A DNA stretch of 64,000 bases from the NCBI GenBank assembly GCA_002077065.1, contig NAJO01000085.1, positions 1 through 64,000 on the forward strand, in the 5' to 3' direction. The notes below the pieces were generated by a model that saw nothing but the letters and a program-made list of their open reading frames with translations, had not been told where the DNA came from and did no database searches. This stretch comes from Cryoendolithus antarcticus. Lineage: Eukaryota; Ascomycota; Dothideomycetes; Cladosporiales; Cladosporiaceae. Below are positions 9,225-19,841 of the stretch, piece after piece; the first letter of the stretch is position 1; each line of letters starts with the position of its first letter. The translations under genes and the position numbers were made by a program.

Positions 9225-11455
9225 GTTGTCAAACGGCCGTGACAGTAAAGACCGAATGAAGGAATGCGCACAGCACCGCGAACTCTCAATCACACGTTCT
9301 GGTCGCTCAAGATCGCACAGTCGTCGCAGGGTTGTCAGAGTGTAAGATAAGAGGGAAGTGAGCTCAGGTAAGGTAAGTGACGTTTGTGGGATGCGCAAGT
9401 AGTGTGTGCCGGGCTGAACCAGGACTAGGGTGTGGAGTGTGTAGCCTATCGATCACATGCGCCTTGCTGTACACTATCACAAAACGAGCGCACACGTCAA
9501 CCATGCACGTGGCTCATCTCCCAATGAGCAGCGGTTGCACCGGGCTTCGACCGAGCCCTGTATGGATCTATCTATGCTAGCAGACGCGATGCACAGTGGA
9601 CCGGTGAGCTAGTTGCATAGTTTGGTGTTAGCTCGTTGGGAGTATTGCGTCTTGGACGTTCAAGTAGAGTCAAGACAAAGCTTCCATCGGAGAGGTGATG
9701 TCGATGGTGGGGTTGGATGGAGGGGTAGTGGACTTCACCCCGGCGATACAGATCTTATTGCTCCGCCAGCTCGCGCTCGAACAATGCATCAAAAAGGCAG
9801 GCATTATTCAAGGCAATCAATGTCGGCTCATGGCTGCAATATGTGGCGTTTTTGCGCCCACTTGCAACCGATGCACTCGTGAAGTATGACGAGATCGCGG
9901 TCCGGATCAACTTTCGTGCAGACCACTAGGTGGAGTTTCTCGCACCTAGCAGCAACGAAATTGCCAGTCGGCGAGCAGTGTGAGTGGACCGCAGGCATGT
10001 GAGCTGTGAGCCTCGCAGCGAATAGCAGACCACGATCAAGCTACAGATTGGATGCTGGCTGCGCTAGATTGCTCGCAAGCTCTGGCAGTCGTCCCGTGTT
10101 CGTCCCATCATGCGGCAGTCGCAGGTTCATCACTCCCTTCGTCCACATTTGCTCGACAAGCTGTTGCTGTAATTGGCGCTCGCGTGCTAAGATCTCGGCA
10201 GCTAGCAGCTGGAACGATGGTTCCCGCATGCAGCGTGGGAGCTATGGATGCGGAGGGAGGCGCCACTGCAATATGGCTGGGCTGATCGAGACGTACGATG
10301 AGGGCGGCGTGGTATGGTGAGGGATATTTGGAGGCCAAGCTGGCACGAGACACGACGTGTCGTCTGGCATTTGTGTCGCACAAGATGCGGTACTTCAGTG
10401 ACTCGGCTAATTAGGCTACCGACGCTTTATCGATCCGGCATTGAGCAAGTGTGCCCGCCCGAAAACCCGGCGGTAGTGCTTCGCCGGTTTTGCAAGTAAT
10501 GTCAACTAAGTTCTCTTCCAACTTCATCTACGAGGTACGATCACGGTCGACTGTTGATACGATCCACTCCCATGACTGATGCTGGAGCATCTCCCCGTGA
10601 TTCGATACAGGCAGTACGGAACATGCCACCGGCTGCGCGCATGCATCACTTTATGTCCTGGCCGCAGCAATGCTGTGTAACCTCAAGAGTCATCGGTAGT
10701 TGAGTATGCCACTCCTTCGACGCAGGCGTGTCGCCGCTCCCGTTGATAGAGGTCGTGGAGGATGCCACTTACGAATGTCACCACCGCCCAGGTGGTGGAC
10801 TTCTCCTCCCGCGCATGCAACATGTAGGCTCTTAGCCGCGAAGTGAGGTATTCAAGCAATTGGGCAGCTCGATGTGATGCGCCCGTCATGCACTGAAATT
10901 GACCGAGAATTACAAAGCCCATGGCATTTGGAAAGAGCATCGGGCTCTTGCATGGCAATCGTGGTAAACGCGCATCTCAATGCAGTGAAACGCACCGCGC
11001 AAGTGATATGACAAGCGTACCTGAACGAAACAGCGACATAGGTGAACTTCCGACTTCTCAAGGAGATCACTGACATTGCTCGAGGGCTTCTCCCCTTGAG
11101 AACGCAGGCTTATGCTGCACCGCAGCAACAGATAGCTCGGAAGTATTACCATGGAGAGACCTAAGATCGAAATTTCCTTGAGATGTTGTTTCGTTCACTC
11201 ATCACTTGCGTACATGCCCACCTGCATATGCCAAGAGACGAAGTACATCACGAAGGCAGGAGTGAGTATTCACAACGCACCTGCCTGATCTTCGCGCGGC
11301 AAGGTGAGCCCGAACATCAATTTTCAGACCTCATGCTTTCGAAGAGCTTGTCTGCTACACCCCTTCTCCTGTTTGTGGTATATACATGCGATTGTATTGC
11401 GCCATACAATATCGGCTGTGCTACCGAACGCAACCAGTAGCGATAATTCAAGGGG
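9225..11455. other. Intergenic, 2.2 kb
   Basis: The part next to 9224 is the RRM gene promoter. The remainder has many short overlapping frames on both strands and none with recognisable protein features. An upstream first exon of the next gene may lie near its right end (about 11200-11450) but I could not fix it. Confidence 0.45.
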
Positions 11456-13877
11456 TTGAGGCCTCACCGCGTCAATACACCAGGTGACCTGATCCCGAAT
11501 CCATCATCACCGCAGGTATTGGACATACATCGATGGCTGCAAACGACTACTGATCAGGAACCACCTGAGGATCCACAGGCGCCTCCTCGACCTGACTTTG
11601 CTATCGAGGCTGAGGTAGTCAATAAGCCAGAGCGTAGATACCGCCACAAGCGAAGACAGTACCACAGTGATAGCTCCATCATCGTGCCGTTGGCTCGGGA
11701 AGCACCGGAGCACGATAGAGACGCTACTCATGGTCGCTCACGTGAGTCTGATCGCGAACGACATGAACGACGTGAGCGCGACAGTGTCAGCCCGGCATGG
11801 CCTCCAGATCGACGACAACCCTCAGCAGCTAAGTCGCGGTCTGCGCGAGCATCGCCTGAGCCAGTCACCAAGACATACGAACGGCGACCAAGGCACAAGA
11901 CCAAAGCTGATCGCTATGAGCCGAAGAAGAAGAAGAGTAAACAAGAAAGACCTACCGATGGCCAAGACGCTCAGAAGTCACGTCGACGAAAATTGCATCG
12001 CAGTGGCGATGGTTTTCGGACGGCGGGACTCGTCCAAAGCTTTCAGCTCAAGAACGGCGGCAAGTCCGGACGGCTCACGGTGAGTGGATGAAAGTGTTCA
12101 AATACGACAAGAGCTGACTATCTGACTTCAGCTGAAGACGGATGGTACTGCAGGGGTGTTCAGCCACGGTCGCGCATCTACCCAGCTGCCCGGCAAAAAC
12201 ACTGGACGTATGTTGGAGTCCGATCGCCCTGTCAAAGTCATCAACCGCTGATCTGAAGCAGTGCCTGACTTGGTGTTCAACGAGATGCGTTTCCTGCACA
12301 AGATCAAGGTGCCAGCTGAGAACCTCGTTGAACCCGAATCGCGCAAGCTATCAAAGCAAGATGCGAAACGCCAGATCGAGAATGGTGAAATTTCTGCCTA
12401 CTTCGATGCTTTGACAGCAGGTCCTCGACAGCAGTCACCGGTCGCTAGCATGCACCTTGATGAATCAGCTAGGAAGCTTCCAGCGTCTGTACTACACTCG
12501 GTCCCCACAACGAAGGCGCCCCAACCTGGCGAGCTGAACGCTAGGTCGACAAAGCTGCTATCTGTAAATCGACCAGCTGCGGATCACGCAGATCAACAAA
12601 CTCACTCGACGAGCTGCTTTACCTGGTCACAGTCAGATCCCAGACCGGCGCCGAGACAACGACTAGGCGCTATACCCGGCATCCAGGGAGCGTCAAATCC
12701 TGGAGGCAAAAGTTTACATGACGACGAGAATCATGGCAAGAGCACGAAGCTTACACCGGAAGTGCATGCATTGCAGGCTCCCGTTGATCTCCCCGGCCGA
12801 GGCGCGTGGATGGTAATAGACCGAGCACCAGCCGACTTACATGTAGAGATGAACAAGCCGCATGTAGATGCGAATCCAGCTCCGCGGCATCGCACTACTT
12901 CAAGGACGTCACTGTCGTTACCCAGGCTGCCTGGACGCCCACTGGAGCCAGATATCAGATCTGCAGCGGCAAATTCGACCTCCGCAGATCCGAGCACGCC
13001 TGACATTCTTCGACTCCGAAGCAGAATGCTCGCGCTGGCTCAAGACCAAGACACGCGGCTCGCCGATACGGAGAACTTGCCGAGCGATGAGGAGAACTTG
13101 GAGCGAGACCCTACTTCTCCGACTGCGAAGCTACTACGGACTGCCGGAGCAGCGCTTGATGAAGCTCCAATGCTGCAACCTGACATACGCACCGCCAAGG
13201 CTGAAGCAGGCACGATTCCGGACTGGGATATGGCCATGTCACTACGCCGTCAACGCAATGCCATCGAGCCAAACGACACGTACTTGGAAGCTCAAGACGC
13301 TTATGAGCCACCCGACAAGGCACGTCGATTTCGACATGAAGCGTACGTATCCTCTATCCAATGTCGCCCACCTACAGGCGTGGCGTTCGGTCTGGGAATG
13401 GGAATATCGGATCACTGTATCTGGGGCGCGCCTCAATCTGAAGCTGCGCCGTGGATGAAAGACGACGAAGAGCGAATGCTCGAGGATCAGCCCGATTATC
13501 ACTCACAGAATAGGTTCGGTCCACTCGATTGGGAGTTGCTGCAGCAGGCTCCCACCTCTGGCTTCAGCCAGGGCTTCAACGAGGGAAGTACAACGATGTC
13601 ATGCTATGGTACCCGAGCAGCTTCATTCAGATTCCAGGACCCTCCGTCGGTGCAGAGTACTAGACATAGCCTGCACGGCCAGTTTCTGTGGCCTGCATCA
13701 AGGGACGAATACGCAGCTGGCTATGAGCTACGGCCGTCTTTCTCTCGAGGCGGCTCCACGCGATTTAACTCGGGCCATGGCGCAATGCTTGGTAGCGGGA
13801 GGTCATTGGGCCCTTTGCCGCCAGTCCCCCTGAGCGAGTCAAGTGGGAATGTCGGGCTGCATCGCCTATGGGGATGA
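11456..13877 (+). CDS. Uncharacterised basic, disordered fungal protein
   Basis: I do not recognise a named domain. Three exons are supported: from at or before 11456 to 12079, 12132-12207 and 12262-13877, with introns of 52 and 54 bp that keep frame and join SGRLT to LKTDGTAGVFSHGRAS and then GLPDLVFNEMRFL. The open frame begins at a TTG codon at 11456 with a stop shortly before, so the true ATG should lie in an upstream exon not located. The N-terminal 200 residues are rich in Arg/Lys/Glu with ERRPRHKTKADRYEPKKKKS, a nuclear-signal-like stretch. The middle and C-terminus are Ser/Pro/Arg-rich and look disordered. The pattern resembles a conserved hypothetical family that I recall from Dothideomycetes; a nuclear role is a guess from composition. 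Confidence 0.7.
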
Positions 13878-14210
13878 AGCACCCTAACATGATGGTTTGT
13901 TGGCGTGAAACGCTCCCTCGTCTATGAAGTGATTGTAGGCTCTGGTCAGGCGCCTCGGCGATGAGGAGATTGCAGCCGTACTTGTAGACAATGCCATAAT
14001 GTTGGACCTTTGAACAAATCACCCGTGAGTTCATGATGGTATCTGTGATGTGCCCAGTTGGAGCGGTTGCCAAAGTTCGTAGAGAGGTGCGGCTCAGGGA
14101 AAAGGCGTACAGTGACACCCTATTTCTCCCGAGCTCTTCACCGAGCATCTTGCCCACCAAAGAGCCCATTGAAGCTATCCTCGGCCTTTCAAGGCCATTA
14201 AACCTATTGC
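13878..14210. other. Intergenic, IPP1 promoter
   Basis: About 330 bp between the preceding stop and the first possible IPP1 start. Nothing further recognised. Confidence 0.45.
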
Positions 14211-14459
14211 ATGACGCCTATGCGCGTGCACACCGCTCTACTACCATTGAGCCACCGTATCGCGATCTTCCATCCCAGCGCAGCCAACCGCGTAATTGCA
14301 TTCTCCACGCTCCACCGCCACCTCAACCCCAGGGTTTCAACCACCGCCCGCAGCTGCCCCACTACCCTCGCCAAAATTCCTTCCCAAACATCGACTCGCC
14401 GTGCAGCACAACTGAGCTCGCACTTTTCTTCCAGTTCGTTACAACAACAGCAAGGAAAC
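14211..14459 (+). other. In-frame N-terminal extension of IPP1, possible mitochondrial leader
   Basis: An ATG at 14211 opens 83 codons that run in frame, without stop, into the IPP1 start at 14460. The encoded stretch contains no Asp or Glu, many Arg, Ser, Thr and Ala residues, and segments such as [18 protein letters not shown] and [17 protein letters not shown]. This is the composition of a mitochondrial presequence. Translation from 14211 would give an organellar pyrophosphatase and from 14460 the cytosolic one. That it is translated is inference. Confidence 0.55.
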
Positions 14460-15511
14460 ATGTCTGCACAAACTTTCCCTTCGCGTGGCGGGTACGAGGC
14501 CAAGGCCCCGAGCGTGTTCACGGCTCGCAAGATCGGTGCTCCTCACACGCTTGAGCACCGCATTTATATTGAGAAGGATGGCGTGCCGGTGTCGCCCTTC
14601 CATGATATCCCGCTGTATGCCAATGAGCAGCAGACGGTGCTGAACATGGTTGTGGAGATCCCAAGGTGGACCAATGCTAAGCAGGAGGTACGCACACAGA
14701 TCCTCGCAGCGAATCGACTGGCATCAGCCATTGAAGGCCAATGGATACATGTACTGACTGGGAAACACTCCAGATCTCCAAGGACGAGACTCTCAACCCC
14801 ATCAAGCAGGACACCAAAAAGGGCAAGCTCCGCTTCGTCCGCAACTGCTTCCCACACAAGGGCTACCTCTGGAACTACGGCGCCTTCCCCCAAACCTGGG
14901 AAGATCCCAACGTGACCCACCCCGAGACAAAGATGAATGGCGACAACGACCCTCTCGATGTCTGCGAGATCGGCGAGCTCGTCGCCAAGCCCGGTGAAGT
15001 CAAGCAGGTCAAAGTCCTCGGCGTCATGGCACTGCTCGATGAGGGCGAGACGGACTGGAAAATCATGGTTATTGATGTCAACGATCCGCTTGCACCGAGA
15101 CTGAACGATATCGAGGACGTGGAGAGGCATCTGCCGGGCCTGCTCAGGGCTACGAACGAGTGGTTCAGGATTTACAAGATTCCTGATGGTAAGCCGGAGA
15201 ACCAGTTTGCGTTCTCTGGGGAGTGCAAGAACAAGAAGTACGCTATGGAGGTTGTGAGGGAGTGTGCTGAGGCTTGGGAGAGGCTCATTACGGGCAAGAC
15301 GCAGCCGGGCGAAATTGATCTGTTAGTTATTCTGCCAGTGTGCAAGACTTTGGCTCTGCTAACACTTCCCAGCACCAACACCTCCGTCTCGCACAGCAAG
15401 AACCGTGTTGATACGTCGTCGCTCAAGATACCTCAAGGCGAGAACTTGGCCCCTGCGCCGATCGATTCGTCGATTGACAAGTGGTTCTACATTTCTGGTG
15501 CTTCCGCATGA
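14460..15511 (+). CDS. IPP1: Inorganic pyrophosphatase
   Basis: A soluble family I pyrophosphatase that splits diphosphate to two phosphates with Mg2+, pulling biosynthetic reactions forward. Exons 14460-14687, 14774-15321 and 15373-15511 give 304 aa, close to the usual 287-290 plus a slightly longer N-terminus. Conserved pieces include [56 protein letters not shown], the metal-binding signature [29 protein letters not shown] and [14 protein letters not shown]. The C-terminus DKWFYISGA is typical. Introns are 86 and 51 bp. The ATG at 14460 gives the standard cytosolic form; an 83-codon in-frame extension upstream may give a mitochondrial form. Confidence 0.95.
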
Positions 15512-15885
15512 ATTCCTGAGCGCAGGCCCACGGCTTCGCTGTAGTGGTCACAAAGACACAAAGGCCTATGGAATTGCATAGAGAGGAGTGGCCTGACACA
15601 AAGGCGACGACAAGCACGGCAGCAAGCCTGCATGAAGTATATATACAAAAGCCTAGAAGCAGTGCGTACAGCATTGTGCACCGATCCACCCTTCGATTCA
15701 AAGAGCACTTCAATTTGTGTCACGTGGCACCGCGTCAAAGCAATAAAGTCTGTCCGTCTCTCGCGCGTCAACTTCATCTCGAGTCCATGCCCACCGAGCT
15801 CCCACACATCATACACTTCCATGCCCATGTACATGCTTGTCCCGACGCACATACAGCCTCTTCGCGAAGCTCTCGACTGACGATT
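15512..15885. other. Intergenic, RTC4 upstream region
   Basis: About 370 bp. A TATATATA-like run sits at 15638-15646, roughly 240 bp before the RTC4 start, and a C/T-rich stretch follows. The frame is open through here but starts only at a non-ATG codon, so I read it as leader. Confidence 0.45.
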
Positions 15886-17289
15886 ATGCCGACTCTCGGG
15901 AGGACCTCTGGTAGGCTTTTGAGGACTGTTAGTGGCAAACCTCACGCGACGCAGGAGGATCATGTAGATGCACTGCCTACGCCGCCACCTTCCAATACTA
16001 CACGTAGCTCATTCACGACGAGCAAAGCTGCAGAAGAAGATGACGAAGACGTTGGCCGATCGCCCGAATCCAGCTCTGACGAAGCTTACCGACACCAAAG
16101 CCCCGAGTCAGCTTCGGGCAGTGGCTTCAAAGCTAGCAGACAGCTGGATGGCACGAACTACTCGCCCTCTGTGGCAGCTTTTCGACACCCAATGGACTCC
16201 AAGCTGCACAGCAGGAGCCCGAAGCGTGATGCAGAAGCCTTGACCGATGAGGATACACCGATTTTCAGTTCACAAGGCTCATTCGCAAAGAAGCATAAGT
16301 CTTCGAAAGCCGGACTTGTGAATATACATGCACCGACATCATCTGCAAGATCTCAGACCACGTACGGCAAAGCTCCCGCCCGTCCGCAGCAGAAACGAGA
16401 CGCTGTCGGCTTCAAGGCGGCGAAGAAGCTGGACTCGCAGGCGGAGAAGAAAGTGGAGAAAGGTCCAGCCTTCAGGAAAGCGAAGGGTGGAGACATGTTC
16501 GCTTTTGGCAGTTCACCGACGCAATGCAAGCCCGCGAAGGGCGCGACAGAGGGAAGCGTGGATTCGGACTCCGTTGGCTCGCCCGACCTGTCAGAGCTTA
16601 GCGAGCTTGACAGTGATATCGAGGAGGTGGACGCTAAAACACTCGGTCTGCCAGACCCGGAGCCTTACACGCCTTTCGCTATATGCAAGATCTGTCAGGT
16701 GCAGGTGCCTTTGCTAATACAACAGGAGTTCGAGGACAGGTATACGGAAGGCGAAGGCATGACCTACAAGGTACAGCAGTGGTTCTGCAAATACCATCGC
16801 AGAGCAAAGGCGAGGGAGATGTGGGAAGCCCGAGGCTATCCGGACATTCAGTGGAGTCGGCTGGACACGAGGCTGAAGAGGCATCACAAGCATCTCAATG
16901 CTGTAATCTCTGGGCGCACACGCTCGGTCTACCGGGACCGACTGCAGCAGCAGGTTGACGCTGGAACATCGAAGACTGCGCTGTCACTTGTCAACGCTGA
17001 CACGAATGGCGAGCCTGCTCTCGCGCCAGGTTACTATGGGCCGAGAGGCGAGAAGGTCTGCATGGAGCATGTGTCATCGCACTTCGGCGATGCTTTGCGG
17101 ACGCTCAAGGACCCGTTGGTCGCAGCTTCGGGTGTCAAGGGTGGGGTGTCTGGATTTGTGCAGGGCGTGCTTGTGCCGGAGCTAATTGTGCAGCTTGTGA
17201 TTGAAGACCTAGGCGTGTTGGCCGAGCAAGCAAGGTCTGTGCTAGCGGAGAGCGTGGAGCTGGGGGAGTTGCTTAGTGAAGAAGTGTGA
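15886..17289 (+). CDS. RTC4: RTC4-domain protein (restriction of telomere capping 4)
   Basis: RTC4 is a nuclear/cytosolic yeast protein linked genetically to telomere capping; its biochemical role is unknown. A single exon gives 467 aa from the ATG at 15886. Residues 1-260 are disordered, Ser/Lys/Glu-rich. The RTC4 domain occupies about 265-467. It shows a C-x2-C pair (CKIC, 267-270) and C-x2-H (301-304) that could bind metal, then ARGYPDIQWSRLDTRLKRH, SVYRDRLQQQVDAG, PGYYGPRG, GFVQGVLVPELIVQLVIEDL and the end ESVELGELLSEE. These blocks are characteristic. An in-frame run upstream has no ATG closer than the chosen one that would add conserved sequence. Confidence 0.9.
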   Translation: MPTLGRTSGRLLRTVSGKPHATQEDHVDALPTPPPSNTTRSSFTTSKAAEEDDEDVGRSPESSSDEAYRHQSPESASGSGFKASRQLDGTNYSPSVAAFRHPMDSKLHSRSPKRDAEALTDEDTPIFSSQGSFAKKHKSSKAGLVNIHAPTSSARSQTTYGKAPARPQQKRDAVGFKAAKKLDSQAEKKVEKGPAFRKAKGGDMFAFGSSPTQCKPAKGATEGSVDSDSVGSPDLSELSELDSDIEEVDAKTLGLPDPEPYTPFAICKICQVQVPLLIQQEFEDRYTEGEGMTYKVQQWFCKYHRRAKAREMWEARGYPDIQWSRLDTRLKRHHKHLNAVISGRTRSVYRDRLQQQVDAGTSKTALSLVNADTNGEPALAPGYYGPRGEKVCMEHVSSHFGDALRTLKDPLVAASGVKGGVSGFVQGVLVPELIVQLVIEDLGVLAEQARSVLAESVELGELLSEEV

Positions 17290-17703
17290 GAGCACCGCGA
17301 GGGGATGGCGATGGAGGGATGATCGAGTGTTGTTGAGCTTGCCATCGCTCGCGGTCGACATATGTACATACGCGCCACTTTAGCTTGTACACACCGGTCA
17401 TGATCCAGCACCCAGAGGCACTCCGACGTCTCCCGTTCAGAATCGCTCTCAGCGCCCGTCGTCACGCATTGACTCGCACATTGAAAGTAACATTCCCTCC
17501 ATCGTCGGCCGTTCGCCCAGCATCTTCAGCCGCCCCTCCGCCCCCTGCCCCTCCCTCCCTGCCCTCTCGCTGTCCTGCCTCGCCTCCTTTCACGCTCGGC
17601 TTGCCCTAGCTGTTCGCCGTGAGCAATATTTCCTCTTCCTGAGCGCCACGCGTTGCGGACCTCTCCATCATCATTGATTACCCCAGAGAGCCGAGTAACG
17701 TCT
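17290..17703. other. Intergenic between convergent genes
   Basis: About 410 bp, C/T-rich on the plus strand around 17490-17590. No gene seen. Confidence 0.4.
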
Positions 17704-18204
17704 TCATCCATTGAGCTCCTCTCCTCTCTTCAAGACTCGGGAATGTCTGTCGACCTCCGCCTGGATATCTCGGATCTTCATTTTCTCCAGATCGAGCGCC
17801 ATTTCCTTGCCATCCTCTGTTGATATATTAGCTTCCAGCCGCGTGCACATATCGCGAGTCCACGTACTGAACTTCAGTTGAAGCACTGCGGGCATGTGCG
17901 CTTGGTCCCTGTTTAGGAGCTCGACATCTATGCTCATCGTACTTCGGGCATTGGGCGGGAGTAGGGCTAGGAAATTCCGCGCGGTCTTGCCGGATTTGGG
18001 GGAGAAGGGCGAGAAGGAGGTGGAGACCGAGGTGAGGTAATTTGGTGAGCATCTTGTAGAACTCTGGCGTGCACAAGAATGTCTAGCAGGGCGTGGTAAT
18101 GGATACTCGTCCAGACCTCGATGAAGTCGCAAGACAGACTTTCTGACATCTCTCGGCGAAACGCCGCGCCAGTTTCCGTCTGCCGAGCAAACAAAGGCAG
18201 GCAC
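17704..18204 (-). CDS. Doubtful small ORF, no recognised family
   Basis: An open minus-strand frame ends at 17704. Its last 75 or so residues look protein-like: MSIDVELLNRDQAHMPAVLQ followed by LKFSTWTRDMCTRLEANI and a charged helical end with EMALDLEKMKIRDIQAEVDR. The upstream half is Arg/Ser/Pro-rich and less convincing. A different frame at 17967-18194 holds another plausible segment (EMSESLSCDFIEVWTSIHYH), so the true gene may be spliced across frames, with exon limits I could not settle. It would be divergent from TVP38. I recognise no family and give no function. Confidence 0.35.
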   Translation of the reverse strand: MPAFVCSADGNWRGVSPRDVRKSVLRLHRGLDEYPLPRPARHSCARQSSTRCSPNYLTSVSTSFSPFSPKSGKTARNFLALLPPNARSTMSIDVELLNRDQAHMPAVLQLKFSTWTRDMCTRLEANISTEDGKEMALDLEKMKIRDIQAEVDRHSRVLKRGEELNG

Positions 18205-18429
18205 AGCCGGCGCAGGTTACATCATCGCTTGAAGCGCGCGGCATCAGCTCCTTCGCGCATTCGAGCGCCTGGCCTCGCGATTACTCGAGGCACAGCGCCA
18301 ATGCATCCTTAGCCTCAACCTCAATCAGGCACCAGGCCTAGCCTTTGTCTCCGCACTTCCTTCACCTGAACAATTCCTTGTCGCATCAATCGCGGCTGAC
18401 TCTCGGTATCTCCTCAACAGTCGCCAACG

Positions 18430-19554
18430 ATGCCAGACTACACCCCCAACCCGCGCTCCCTGGCTCTTCCGACCGACCAAGATATCGAAGACGAACCTCT
18501 CAGCCGCTCAACTTCCTCATTCACCCGCCGACGTCCGAATGCCTCCCCTCGCCGGAAAGGCACACTTGACACGATACAAGCCTACAACGACCGATTTCTC
18601 CGCGCCTTCCTACGCCTTCCACCCCTTCAACAGGCTGCACTGGTAGCCCTGAACGTTGCGCTCATAGTCGGCCTGGTCCTGACGTTCATCTACCACGAGA
18701 AGGTCTTCGCACGTCTGAAGCCCGTGGCTGTGAGCTGGCGCGCACTCCCAGGAGGATGGTTGATACTGTGGTTCATGACTATACTGGTCTCCTTCCCACC
18801 GATGATAGGGTACTCGACTTGCGTTACGCTTGCGGGATTTGTGTACGGCATGCATGGGTGGTTCATTGTCAGCACGGCCACGGTACTGGGGAGCACGCTC
18901 AGCTTCATCGTCAGCCGGACACTGCTCAAGAGCTTCGTGGGTCGAATGACGGACAAGAACAAGCAGTTCGCTGCGCTGAGCTTGGTATTGAAACACGATG
19001 GTCTGAAGCTGCTCATGATGATCCGACTGTGCCCACTACCCTACAGTCTCAGCAATGGTGCAATCAGCACCATACCCACAGTGACATGGTATAACTTCGC
19101 ATTGGCAACAGCAGCAGTCACGCCGAAGCTGCTCCTGCATGTGTTCATTGGACGGCAGATTGGGCAGCTGGCGGAGACGAAGATGGATGCGAAGACCAAG
19201 GCTGTGAGCTATGCTAGTATTCTGCTCGGCATGGCTGCGGGAATCGCGACGGGGTGGTTCATTTGGACGAGAACGAAGGCTAGGGCTGAGGAGCTGGAGA
19301 GGGAGGAGGAGGCCGCTGCTGGAGGAGAAGCGGGGAGACGGTCGAGAGATGAGGGAGGTGTGCGATCTGGCTTTCGGCAAGGGGATGACGATATGTCGTT
19401 GCATACTGCTTATGCCGATGAAGATGCGGAGGATGGGTACCGGGATGAGTTTACGGACGATGAGGATGCTGCGGAGAGGGATGTCTTCGATGTTGGCGAC
19501 GGAGGAACTGACGACGAAGAGGAGAGACCTGGTCGCAAAACTGGCTCTCGGTAG
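18430..19554 (+). CDS. TVP38: TVP38/SNARE-associated Golgi (VTT/DedA-like) membrane protein
   Basis: Tvp38 is a multi-pass Golgi membrane protein of the SNARE-associated (VTT) family, linked to vesicle traffic and, in relatives, lipid scrambling. One exon, 374 aa, ATG at 18430. After a polar N-terminus (1-70) come hydrophobic segments LVALNVALIVGLVLTFIYH, WLILWFMTILVSFPPMIGYS and ATVLGSTLSFIVSRT. The family core follows: GFVYGMHGW, LKLLMMIRLCPLPYSLSNGA and a final membrane helix SILLGMAAGIATGWFIW. The last 85 residues are cytosolic and very acidic (many Glu/Asp), longer than in yeast. Identity rests on the RxCPLPYSLSNG block, which is diagnostic for fungal Tvp38. Confidence 0.92.
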   Translation: MPDYTPNPRSLALPTDQDIEDEPLSRSTSSFTRRRPNASPRRKGTLDTIQAYNDRFLRAFLRLPPLQQAALVALNVALIVGLVLTFIYHEKVFARLKPVAVSWRALPGGWLILWFMTILVSFPPMIGYSTCVTLAGFVYGMHGWFIVSTATVLGSTLSFIVSRTLLKSFVGRMTDKNKQFAALSLVLKHDGLKLLMMIRLCPLPYSLSNGAISTIPTVTWYNFALATAAVTPKLLLHVFIGRQIGQLAETKMDAKTKAVSYASILLGMAAGIATGWFIWTRTKARAEELEREEEAAAGGEAGRRSRDEGGVRSGFRQGDDDMSLHTAYADEDAEDGYRDEFTDDEDAAERDVFDVGDGGTDDEEERPGRKTGSR

Positions 19555-19841
19555 CCACTAGAGTGCATTGATTGGCGTTGAGGAAAGACGTTGGCATAGA
19601 CAGGCTACACGTAGCTGCTCCATAGACGATCAAAATACCATCTTACCATCTATCGTCCGTCCCGCTGTGGAGAGACGCCCGGTGAGACGAGACACCTTTG
19701 CATTTCCATCTCACTATCAATTTCCTAAATGCTTCTCAAGCGCCGTTTCAACAATCCATACTCAAGTGAACCCAAGTGTAAACTAAGTGACTCTGGACTG
19801 ACGCATCTTGAAGAGGCCACAGAGATTGCTCAAGACTATTC

